Positions 37,561 through 48,525 of a DNA stretch of 64,000 nucleotides are shown in pieces. The notes beneath the pieces were generated by a model. The model ran no database searches. It was not told the DNA's origin and saw only the letters and a list, made by a program, of their open reading frames with translations. Source of the DNA: Aquatica leii. Taxonomy: Eukaryota > Arthropoda > Insecta > Coleoptera > Lampyridae. Positions within the stretch are counted from its first letter, which is position 1, and every line of letters starts with the position of its first letter. The position numbers and the translations under genes were made by a program. The DNA lies in the NCBI GenBank assembly GCA_035610365.1, contig CM069436.1:56559505-56623504 (forward strand). The letters are read 5' to 3'.

Positions 37561-37676
37561 TAGCAAGTTTGAGCGCATCATTTAAATGCGACTCATTGGA
37601 CGCAAACCGTTTAAACGCAATGCCTTTGAACGCAACGACATTCAAACGTAAGGAAGTTTGAACGCAAAATTGAATA
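37561..37676. repeat. Seven-unit short tandem array with constant core
   Basis: Units of about 14-17 bp share a core close to TTTGAACGCAA. Examples: GTTTGAGCGCA, TTTAAATGCGA, CATTGGACGCAA, GTTTAAACGCAA, CTTTGAACGCAA, ATTCAAACGTAA, GTTTGAACGCAA. A variable 3-5 nt spacer separates the cores, so the core is better preserved than the joints. The flanks are ordinary AT-rich DNA. Confidence 0.75.
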
Positions 37677-38154
37677 ATTTAAAATTACTTTTTGTTCTAG
37701 GTTTAGGTTACAAAACATCGTATTTAAAAAAACTAGAAACTTATCTAGTTAAAATTGTTTTTTTTGTTTATAAAATAAACGCTTTGGAATTTTTTTTATA
37801 AAACGCTTCCTTTAGTATTTAAAAAAAATATATAACAAAATGAAAACGTTAGTTGACAAACACGTTTTATTTTATTTTAATAAACGGTATATATGTACAA
37901 TTTGCTGCTGGATAAGCACTTTCAGAAATGATACAAAATACATAAGTCTAATATCCACTGTTTTGTGATATTTGTGCTTTTACCATCGTATTCATTACTT
38001 TTAAAACAGTTATCTTAAAATTAATTTGTTCTGAAATTGTTCGATTTTTTGTCTTTTGAATGTTTTGTTAAATAAATATCTTTTCTCTATTTTGATTTAA
38101 ATTAGCAATTCTTGCACTAAAATCGAATTTTAGTAATGTTAATTTTTTCAAAGT

Positions 38155-38505
38155 TGGTGTCTGCATCGTAAGTTCACGTTACATTATTAATTCAAAGTTA
38201 TTTATTTATAAAGCCATAAAGAGATAATTTCGTATGAGATTTTAGGTTAACACATAAACTTCAATATGTCAAAGTGTAAGTGTTGCCAATTCAATAAAAT
38301 ACAAAAGTTTCCTAATGTTGTTTTAAAATTAAAATTGTACAGAAAATATTAAAATTGAATCAAAATAGAGAAAATAGTATAAAACACACGTCGTAGAATA
38401 CGTTTCAATCACTCTACCGTTTCATAAACTCGCCGCTGCGCGGCTCGTGTATGAAAACCGGTCTCGTAATTGAGGCGCATTCATTCTGCAACTTGTGTTT
38501 TAATT
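38155..38505. repeat. Dispersed noncoding repeat, copy B, with terminal GC-rich hairpin
   Basis: Nearly base-for-base similar to copy A at 24355-24770, with internal indels. The terminal hairpin (38380-38502) is longer than in copy A. Four pairings are visible: AAAACACA with TTGTGTTTT, TAGAATACG with CGCATTCATTCTG, ACCGTTTCAT with ATGAAAACCGGT, and a CGCCGCTGCGCGGC centre. TATAAAAC lies at the hairpin foot. Confidence 0.8.
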
Positions 38506-38820
38506 ATTTCGATATATAAAATCTGGATTAAAAGAGCAGTACAAAATAGTTGTATTCTAAAGCAAAATTTTTTAGTTTTTATAAACTGCTTATAATGAAG
38601 ACGCCTTTTACATAAAAAATATCAATAAAATTTATACAATTTTTTGTATAACAGCAAAAAAAACTCTCACACGGGTAAGAGGTCTTCGTTCTACAAATGT
38701 TAGGGTCAGAAAACAAAAAAACTTCTTGTTCAGTAGTATGTAAGTTTTAGAAGCTTCACTAAACGTATATAGAAATGCAACCCTAAAAACGTTCATCTTA
38801 TCTAAGACATCTTTTCATAA

Positions 38821-39171
38821 AATACTGTGAACCTTCTGTGTTTGTTCAGTCACACAACAATTTCCCAATTTTTTCAAACATAAACGCTGTAAAGCAATTT
38901 TTAGCTATTTTTATCTCATTTATGTTTTCCGATGGATAGATGCCATCAAATACTCTTACCAGAGTTTTCACATCAGACATTCTGTAATCCTATAAAGGTA
39001 TAACCTAGTAAAAATCAATTAAACAAAAAAATAGCTTATGAGTATTGTTTTTTCCTCTTCGCCTTCTGAAACACTGCTCCAGTTATCTTTTTCATCGGAT
39101 GGTTTATTTATGAGCTCAAATTTTGAACTCAAGCCCGTAAAAAGTTTTTCATCGGACACGTAGTCACTCAT
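38821..39171 (-). other. Possible small split ORF, unknown
   Basis: An ATG at 39171 (minus) opens MSDYVSDEKLFTGLSS, continuing to an acidic EGEEEK stretch. After a stop and an AG acceptor-like site near 38992, a second stretch reads MSDVKTLVRVFDGIYP, then INEIKIAKNCFTAFMFEKIG. No clear GT donor joins them and I recognise no family. They could be exons of a small transposon accessory gene or chance. Confidence 0.2.
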
Positions 39172-39351
39172 TTTTGAATAACAAATGTCTATCTAGTAAC
39201 ACGCAACATAGAAACGCTATTTCTAATAACAACAGCGACTAAACATTTCTTGGTTACAGCGGATCGCCTTAAGCAAATATGGCCAATCAAAGCCGAGAGA
39301 AGAAGTCAAATGATTTGTTTATTTTTTCCTACCTAAATATTAATATACCAA

Positions 39352-39651
39352 CTAGAAAATAATACAAACAAAATAATACCAAAGTAAAACAAGAAAAGTA
39401 AAATTTGTTTTCACGCGTTGCAAACACTGACATTTAGAAGATGATCGTCGTGTACCTACCGTTGGATACATAGTAGCTGAAGGATTAATACAATTTTTTA
39501 CGTTTCTTCCCGTTTCTCTCATGTATGTATGTATGACCACAAAAGCAAGTAGTGCTATAAAAAGGTAAGAATTCATATTAAAGGACATCATAGATGTAAT
39601 CGTAAACAAAGTTAGCAGTAACTGAGCACATGATGGAAACGAGTCATTCAA
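39352..39651 (-). other. Possible small ORF with hydrophobic leader, unknown
   Basis: A 99-codon frame contains NSYLFIALLAFVVIHTY, which resembles a signal peptide, then a basic region with CINPSATMYP and KCQCLQR, and ends in another hydrophobic run. AT-rich DNA gives such frames by chance, and no family is recognised. Confidence 0.15.
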
Positions 39652-40347
39652 AAATTTATAAAAACTTTTTGGATAATGTTTTTAATTACTGTCAGCAAAA
39701 TGTTAGAGAGTTTATCGAAATACTTAAAAATCTTTTTAAATTTATACAAGATTCTAATTTTCTTGTAACGGAGATTTGAAAATTAGTTTTATTGATCAAT
39801 ACCTTAAGAGCCTTGTATTCACCGAGTAAAGTTTCTGAGGGACGGAAACATGTTGCGGGGTACCGTGTAGTAGGTTGGACCTCTAGTACACATTATATAG
39901 ACTTTACACGCTAATTAAAAAGACACACACCGAACGTGTAGTAAATATAAACCAAACATAAAGTGGACCAAGTAAGTTGCATTTCAACGCAGCAATTGTT
40001 TCATTCAAGGTTACATTCGCGCTCAGGACAATACTGCAAAGTCTGCAAATGTGCAATATATATTTTATTTAAATAGTTACTTCATACAAAATGATTCTTA
40101 TGCGATTTATAATCGGACAAACAGAAACGAATTTATTTACATAAACTAATAACGCTATTTTTTATACTAATTACAAATTACACTATTATAACAGTTTAAT
40201 AATACTAAATTTTACATATTAATCATTTTTACAATTTTATGATTACACTGTTTCATTAGCACTTGCGGCGCATAATTCGTAATTGTGTTATAAAGATACT
40301 AAAGCGAAATGTAATTACAAACTAAAATAAAATTTACAAAAGTAGAA

Positions 40348-43300
40348 CTAATTTTGGTTTTTGGACGTTCGAGCATCTAGTATGTAGGAAGGTTCCCTTA
40401 TTTCCATACCTCTTCTTTTACGTGGATCTACTAGTTCGGGAAGAACACAATTGAAATAAAATTTTTTAAGTTTTGGCAACATTTCCGCGTTCCAAAACGC
40501 ATCGTCTCTAAGAATTGTTTCGGTTTTAATGCCTTTTGGAGTCCAAATAGATAATATACAATATTTTCTTCGGGTTATGTGCAACTGGCCTTGAACTTGA
40601 AAATACCAGTTATGACGTTGATTCAAAACAAATTCGTTTTCACTTTGCTTCCAAACGGTGATCTTTTTGTTTTTTATTCCTTCTTCCGGAGTCATCATTC
40701 GAGCTGAAAAAGGGCATTTAATTTCTATTATACCTTGATCACCAATTAGTCCATCAGGGGTAGCTCCTATATAATGAATATCTTCGTCAATAAATAGCCC
40801 ACAATCATCTATACTTAGTTTTAACACTTCTGAAATTTCTCTTTTTGCGATCGGTTCCTTTGTCTTGCCATATTCTATCGCGGGACTTTTAATTGGACCG
40901 GAATATAACAGGGACTTGACTAGTGGACCACATTTGGTGGTTTCTCTTCTTTTGCAAATTACTCCAAAGTTAGATGCAGTTAACAGGTTTCTTCTTTCTT
41001 CGAACCATTCTAAAGAGTCAGCTTGTTGTCGTGTGCTCCTTTCTATTTTAATTTTCTCTTCTTTGGTTTTTTCAAGAAGCTGTAAAAACAAAGCTTCTGC
41101 TTGTTTATATTCTTCTGCACTTAAATCAGGTTGTAAACTATCTTGTCCATAGTGCATTCTGTCTTCTGATTCGCTTTTATCAGTAGCAAATAATTTCTTT
41201 TTTGCTGTTTTGGTCCTTCGTAAAATTCGTCTTTTAGCAAATTTTTTGTATATATTTGTACTTGGAGATTTTTCGCAAAAATGTTTATACACATTATAAT
41301 AATGTGTTTTTTTCGAATTCTGTCTTAATACAGCTGCATAACATCTAGTTTCGTATTGGTTTTTTAAAGAATAGTTTACTCTTTTCCCACCTACAAATTT
41401 ACAAATGATATTATTAAATTGCTCAACCATATTACTATCTACGTCATGTATTAAGCTTTTAGAATTGTTTGCCAAATGTTGCAAGTATTCAATGATTTTC
41501 GAATAAAGTCCAGATTTCTTTATATCCGTCATTGTACAGTCTGTATCAGGACCAGTTTTGTTACAAAAATATTTCAAAGAACTACAGGTTTTGTGTTCTC
41601 CAAACACATGACTTGCTGCATTTAAAATATCTTTTTTAAGTCGATTTGACTTTTCATTTAGAGTACCCTCTTCTTGTTTTCTAAACAGTATGGCTTTTCT
41701 TATACTACATCTTAACTTAAAAATATTCAACTTAACATGTCTTCGGGATGTAAGAGGACCATTTACAGCTTTTTTACACAATTCATCCAGTTTATTACAA
41801 AAATTTCGTAGTAAGTGATTGCGACATTGTATTTTTTCTATCATTTTTGAATATGGTCGACTTTCGAGTAATTTTGAATAGAAACTACTGTCGCCGTCAG
41901 CTATAAAAGTTGTATACCTAATACCATACATCTCTTCACTTTTACTAAACCCTTCAACCAGAATTGCCGCTTCCATTGCTGCTGATGATCCGGTCCAGTT
42001 TTTGTAGCATACGTGTTCTTGAGGTTGTTTAAAGTCCCTTTTTGTTTTTTCACATGCTACACAGTATTTATTTTTAACACCTATATATAAAACTTTTTTG
42101 GTTCGGAATCCTATTATAACAGCAGCACCGGATAACGACGTATAGTTTTTTCGGTATGATCTTTTTGCCCAGGTACCATCACAAACAACCATAATTTCGG
42201 GTACGCCATCTGAACCAACTCGTCCTTCCTCAATTGCAATTCGCTTTTCTTCTTGGGCGGCTTCTAGCATTTTTGAAAACGCATTATCTTTGAGTGCTTG
42301 CGATAGTACCTGCTGATCTTTGTTATACTTATTTGATGACATATTAGGTACTACTAACGTGGATAAAAATTCATCAAGATGGCTGTAACCGCATCCAATA
42401 CTCATAATCCCGTTAACAGCACTTAAATTTAGATTTAATGTTTGTGAATCTGTTGAATCAGAAGTTTTTAATTTGCATTTGTAGTTACACATGCGACAAA
42501 TCATGAATATTTGTGACTCTAAACCATTTCTTATTTCTTTAGTTACTGTCATGTCATTTAAAGAACACTGAAATTGTTCGCTGTGCCGGTTAATAGCATA
42601 TAATTGGTCAATAAAATATTTAATATCGACAATTCTTCTTCCTTCAAGTAAAGTATCGTCTTTATCTCTGTATACATAACATAAATTGTATTAATATTGT
42701 AATGTTGAAAGAATTCTGTATGTTTACCCCCATTGTTGTATGTAGCTCAACTGAACCTGTTCTTGAGGCAATGTTTGTACTGTGTTAGAAGTAGAAGCGA
42801 TATCTTCAGATATTGTACTAAAAATGTTATTGATCAAGTACAATGAAATAGTTAACTGCACGTCATACCTAACCGCTAATGTAATTTTACTCTGATCCGA
42901 CATTATAGGTAATCCAGATTCCAAATCAGCTCTAAGAGTACACTAGTTTTAGTAATTACATTACAACAATTAAAAAAACGATAGTACAACCAAGTACCTA
43001 ATTATTGTAATTTTGTTTACTAATACTTTTACTGTCGCAAAATGAAAGTTTCACTAAGTTTAGGCAAAAACCTGCTGTAAATCTGGGCGAATACAAAAAC
43101 GTTCTAATGCGGTTTTTATAAAGAGGTAAATATAACTTGTATAATTATGTACGTACTATCAACAACTATATTTTTTTACTTACCCTATATTAATGTTATT
43201 TCCTGAGTTCTCACCAAATAAATCTTTATTTTCATTACCTTTCTCTAGTTTGATTTTTTTGCTAAAATACAGAAACTTTTTTACTATTTTAACTTATGTA

Positions 43301-43416
43301 GTATAAACTTACTTCCACTTTTCAATGTTAGAATTTCCTCTTTTACCTTTGTGTATTGTTCGTGATAAAAAGGTTTTACTTTTCTTGCTTTTCTTATAAC
43401 TTTCTTTGCGATCCAT
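40348..43416 (-). CDS. MULE-type transposase fused to YqaJ-type exonuclease, intact four-exon gene
   Basis: Four exons on the minus strand join in frame: 43416-43313 (MDRKESYKKSKKSKTF...), 43261-43184, 42931-42728 and 42667-40348. All introns are GT-AG (51, 252 and 60 bp) and the joints fall in phase, giving 901 residues. Exon 4 starts GDKDDTLLEGRRIVDIKYFI. Counted from the internal Met at 42552: a Cys cluster (CRMCNYKC, 19-26); VVCDGTWAKRS with D125; IADGDSSF with D219/D221; CRNH (243-246), the MULE CxxH; and NMVEQFNN with E377. This is a plausible DDE set. After a basic linker comes a YqaJ-like fold: RRNLLTASNFG, EYGKTKEP (E560/E566), GATPDGLI (D600), IIEIKCPF (E610, K612) and QVQGQ (652-656). 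YqaJ proteins are lambda-exonuclease-like nucleases. No lesion is seen. Whether it is an active transposon gene or domesticated is unknown; I found no TIRs. Confidence 0.88.
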
Positions 43417-46400
43417 TTTTTGACTTAATATACTACTAATTATTTAATCTAACCTTTTTTTAGTACTACTTGAACACAAGTTCACTACACGAATGTTCGT
43501 TTAGAACAACCCTCAAAATAGTTTATGAATAGTAGTTCGAGACAAAATAATAATACACATAAATTTAGTAAGGATTAGTTTACTTAAATCATATCCATAA
43601 AATTGTTTCTAAACAACGGAACGTTAGAAACAGATTTACGATCGCCCCTAAACTTGTGACCCTTTTTTATTCAATATTTTAAATATACATTTTTAAGAAA
43701 AGGGTCGCTTGTAAACTAATTAACTATAATTAAAATATTTTGAGATTTTGTGCTATTTCCAGATGAATTCATATTCAAAATCTCGTTCTTAGTACAATTA
43801 TATTTATTATACACCTACAATTATGAAATAATTCAAAGTACATTGGAGTATTATCATTCAAGATAACTTACTTTGGTCGATTGTAAAAAAATACATGTTA
43901 TTTTTTAGAGGCGGAGTCCTAAGTTCTACAATTTAGATGGCAGCATCAACTGCACTACGGAAACTGTGTAAATTTAAGCATCGCAACGTTTTCGTATTGT
44001 GATGATATCATTTTAAGAATACCTCAAATGAAATAAAATAAAAAAGGTTGGTTTTAGAAAGCTTCCCTTAACAGAACCTGTGTATTAATTTTTTTAAAAA
44101 GTTCATGGTTCTATGGCAAAACAAGTGTGAAGAGTACGCATAAATTAGTGAACTTTGGCGCCTGTTATTTCTTAAATGGTAAATTATTTAAAAACTTTAA
44201 AACAGGAAGGACGTGCGGTAATACATTACAAATGTGGTAGTTTTTGTCCAATCCTGAAATTCCTAATAATAACGAAGTTTTCGTCACAATCCTAAGCCCT
44301 GTTTTAACAATCTCATTTGATCGAGTACGGGACTCTTAAAGTGGAACCAGTTTATTCTAAGCTCTAAAGATGTTTACTGCAACGTATGACGAAAGCTCAC
44401 CTTTTAAAAAATCGGCAACACAAAAATTGTCTAAAATAGAAAGTTATATATACAAAAAACGTGTATATTAAAAAAATATATAAAAATATTTAAATCTATG
44501 TAATTCTGTACAAAATTATATTGCTTGAGTTACGTACATAAATCAAAACATAATTTTGACAATAGTTTATAATTACTTTATTTAATATTAAAATAATGAT
44601 TTTTTGTTCATTGTTATTTTATTGGTACGGTTATCAAACCAAATCTAAAATAATCAAAATAAAATTGTTTGTGTTATTTTTTAAACATCTTGGAATTGTT
44701 ACTTAATTAAAAATAAAAGCATTAATGTAATTAATTTATAAATTGTTTTGTTTTAAAAGTAACAAAATTTTCAATGAAATTTAGAACAAACTCGATTTAT
44801 GTTGACTGAGAATATACAATTTTTTTGAACTGTGTACTGCTTCGTTTTGTATTGCAACATTGCATAAGTTCAACAAAAACAAAAAATAATACAAACAATT
44901 TAAATGTTTACTGCAGGTTACTAAAACTCATACTTTCAAAAATAAATAAACGGTGCAAACTAAATTTGTTTTGTTAACACTTTTAAGACGTGCGTATGCG
45001 TACTAAAGCACGTTTTGATTGTAGAGTTTAGAATTAGAACTATAATTCCTTCAAAATAAATACCCGCTATGAAAAAAAATTAAACAAAAATCAATATACA
45101 ATGTTGTTACAATAGTTTGAATATCTAAGCTTGTTATAAGTTTTAAAGCTGTTAAGAATTTCAATAATACCGTTGTCGTTGCAGAAATAGAAATAAGAAT
45201 AACGTTTAAAAAATTATTACAAAATTTATCTATACAGTTTTTATAGACAATAAATTTAAGTCTTTGTTTTTTTTTTTAATTTTAAGTTTGTAGTGATGTA
45301 TTTGTCAAGAACTTTACTGCCAAATAATGTACACATTAAACTTGCTTGTCAATTTAACTCTTCTAGGTTCTTAAATTTACTGACTGTATTTACTCATGTT
45401 TTTATTGCTATAAAAGTAATTAGTACTTAAAAATAAATTAAATAGTCGCCTTGTATTTTATTCTAAACAAATAATAAATACAATTTACATTAATTTTTTC
45501 TAAAACTTATTTTGCGATTTTAATTAAAAGTTAATTTTTTTAAAATTTAATTATTTTTTAAAGCTATCGTATAAAAACCGTGTATTATTAAAATACTTTA
45601 TGTCTAACTCTTCAATTTGTTTGTTTTGCTGTCGGCGATGTTTATTGAGCTTTTCAATAAAACCTACGGTTGGCAATAATACATCATTCTTTAGTTTACT
45701 TTTTTTACAAAAGTATTTCTAAAAATACGAAACTTAAATTTAAATCGGCATTTAGATAAATATACATTAAACGTTGAAATAATAGATTAAAAGTAATAAA
45801 CTCTGTTATCGTTTCAATAAATTTTATATTAGTTATTTAAAGTAGATTATTATATTAATCATAAATTTTAAAAAAATGCTAAAATACATTTTAATTTACA
45901 AATAGTGTTATATTTTACTAAAAAAAATATTTTATAAATAATATTTATAAACGTAACAATAGATACAATTAATGTTAAATATTTATACATTTTAGCACTA
46001 GAGAAACTTGTAAATATAATTTTTTTAGTAATATTTTATAATTAATGTGCTGCAAGATTGTAAAAAATATCGCAGTTTCAAAACCTTAAAATTAATTACA
46101 TTTACTTTGTACATTAATTATAAGAAACTTTATTAATTGCTACAAAAAAATGCTTAACATAAAAAATATAAAACAAAAAAGTTATATATTAAACTGATTA
46201 GGAGTCACGCTTCTAAAAATTATCATTTTCTAAGCAACTCTCTAACGTTTAAAATAATTCAAATTTGAACTATTGTTACTTTTATTTTTAAACATTGTTT
46301 ATAGTTCAATCCTCATTTTATAATTTTTTTATAGACATGCATTATTAAATAAAATTTAAAGATGTGATTGACAAGTAACATCTTTTAATGTTTAATTTAA

Positions 46401-47385
46401 TTAAGTATGAATATGAAAAATTCTTATTAGATACAAACAACGTAGAACTTGAATGAAAAAGTTAGAGCGGAGCAATCCTTAACTGTACGAATTGATACAT
46501 TTCTACTAACATTATGATTGAGTATTTAAACAATATACATGTATTTAGTCATTAGTTAAAATAGTAGTAAATAACTAAATTACTGATACAAAAAACAAAA
46601 TAATTCACAAAACATGTGTAATCAACAATTCGTTATCAATGTCAAGGTAATCATAGTTCTAACCACTAATAAAAGATTAAACCCACGTTTTCACTTTTGT
46701 ATCATAGTCCAGTTAAATTAGGTTTTTTTTGCTGTATTAAATCATGTAGTTCCAAAACTGAAAGAATGTGAAGGGGAAAGTTTCTTGAATAATGTCTAAT
46801 AAGTGTCCATCGATTTTAAATTCCGCGAGGGGCGGAAGAACGGCTCAAAATTCTATTTTTTAGTTTTTGGCTTATCTCTTAAAAATGTAATATTTAAAAT
46901 AGAAAGATAATTAAATTCCCTACAAAATAATATATTTACGTGTATCTTTATTTGTTGCCGTTTTTGAGATATAAGATAGCAAAATTGAAAATTTGCAAAC
47001 AAATTTGTAACACTTTACATTTTTTGTCATACTTACCTTTACAACTCTTTTCCTATCTATTTTACAAGAAACTTGTGAGAAAAAAAGTTGTAGAACATTA
47101 ATTTTTTTTTTAAGAATATATGCTTTTACTAATTTATCTTTAAGCACTCAAAAGTTTTGGCGTTTTGAAATTTTATTGTTTATCATTTTATTTCTGTATA
47201 TGTAAACATAAATGGTATTTATGACCCATAAAACTAATAAAATATGTATGTACGAATGTATGTATATATCTATGTACGAAATGTGTATTTTTTACCAGAA
47301 GTACAACGTAGGTAATAACTTAGTGACAAACATTATACAGTTACGTGCAAAAGCTGTTAAAATTCAAAATTGCCTAATTGAAAGT
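43417..47385. other. AT-rich noncoding stretch upstream of the MULE-YqaJ gene
   Basis: No convincing coding region. A weak inverted pair with TGACCCTTTT (about 43658) and AAAAGGGTCGC (about 43698) surrounds an AT-rich centre. Another weak one begins CCTGTTATTTCTTAAA (about 44161) and ends TTTAAAACAGG. Neither matches anything I found downstream of the gene, so I do not call them transposon ends. Confidence 0.45.
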
Positions 47386-47399
47386 ACATTAAAAATTGT

Positions 47400-47581
47400 T
47401 CAGTGAAGGTGGCCGTGAGTTAAATTCTGAAACGATTATACGGCGAAAACCCCAAAAAAGTTTAGTTTTTATATAAAGTTTGACTATATAAGCCTTCGCT
47501 ATTACATTATCTAAAATTAATTTAACGAGTACAGTTAATCTGCGACGTTTTGTGCTTATAATTAGCATTTCATCAGTCACT
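47400..47581 (-). other. Possible Penelope-like 3' end
   Basis: On the minus strand GTGACTGATGAAATGC is followed by AAGCACAAAACGTCGCAG (47581-47540). This resembles the CTGATGA...CGAAACGTCG block found at 3' ends of Penelope-like elements. No Penelope coding sequence adjoins, so the call is weak. Confidence 0.35.
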
Positions 47582-48153
47582 TTTTTTATTTTTCAGAAAA
47601 CACATAAAAACAGTGTATAAATAACTAAGAAACATCAAAAGTAAAAGTCAATAGAAAAAAAAACTAACCAATCACCGTTATTCTTAATGTGAACATTTGT
47701 TTTTATAATTTAAATTGAAAACACACAATATGTTTTAAAAAACTAACAGGACTAAACAACAAAATAGTAGTACTTACCACTGAGTCAAAAAGAATAAACA
47801 AAGATGATTAAATAATGACATAATAAAACAATAATATAAAAAGTAAAAACTTCACTTACAAGTTAAATAACAAATATTTATTAGAAAACAAAATCTGACG
47901 TATGTGAAATAAATCAGTTACAACAAAAAATAGCAATAATAAACAAATAAAATAAAATAAAACAAATTTTGTTATAGTTTAAATAAAACAGACAATAATA
48001 TTAAAATTTAAACAGCAACTACATATATTAAAAAATAAAAAAAATAAAGATGTGTTTAATAATAATACTATTTGTTTATTCCTAAAATATATGTACATTA
48101 GTTTTGAAATAAATTAAAATAAATAGGCATAGCCTTTGATCTTCCTATGGAAC
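47582..48153. other. AT-rich stretch, probably LINE 3' tail region
   Basis: It lies just downstream of the LINE ORF end on the minus strand. It is A/T-rich with repeated TTTATT-type runs, consistent with a LINE 3' UTR and tail, but the exact end cannot be fixed. Confidence 0.35.
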
Positions 48154-48525
48154 CTAGATTAAAATAATACTTATTACATCAAAAATAACAATGAAAACAA
48201 CAATAAAAGAAAACAATAAAAGAAAACAAAATCCTATTTTAACATAATTATTACTGACCCGTGCCGTCATTATTATAGTAGTCACGTTTATTAATAAGGA
48301 AGCATGAACATATATCTCATCCAATTTCAACTGTTCAGGTAGTTTGTTATAATTTTTATATATTTGATATGTAAATGAACGTTCAAAGGTTGCAGTTTTG
48401 TGTGATGGTGAAATAATACCTTTGCATCTCAAATTAATTGTAGATACATCAGTTCTGAACTTGATTTTGTTGTATAAGTAAGGTGGATGTTTCTTTGTGA
48501 TAACTTTGTGAAAGAATGTTATTAA

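Noticed and set aside
40865-41152. 95-codon plus-strand frame inside the MULE-YqaJ exon
   Set aside because: Antisense shadow of a strongly supported coding exon; no motif of its own.
43640-43720. Inverted TGACCCTTTT / AAAAGGGTCGC as a possible MULE terminal repeat
   Set aside because: Both arms lie on the same side of the gene and no partner was found beyond the 3' end.
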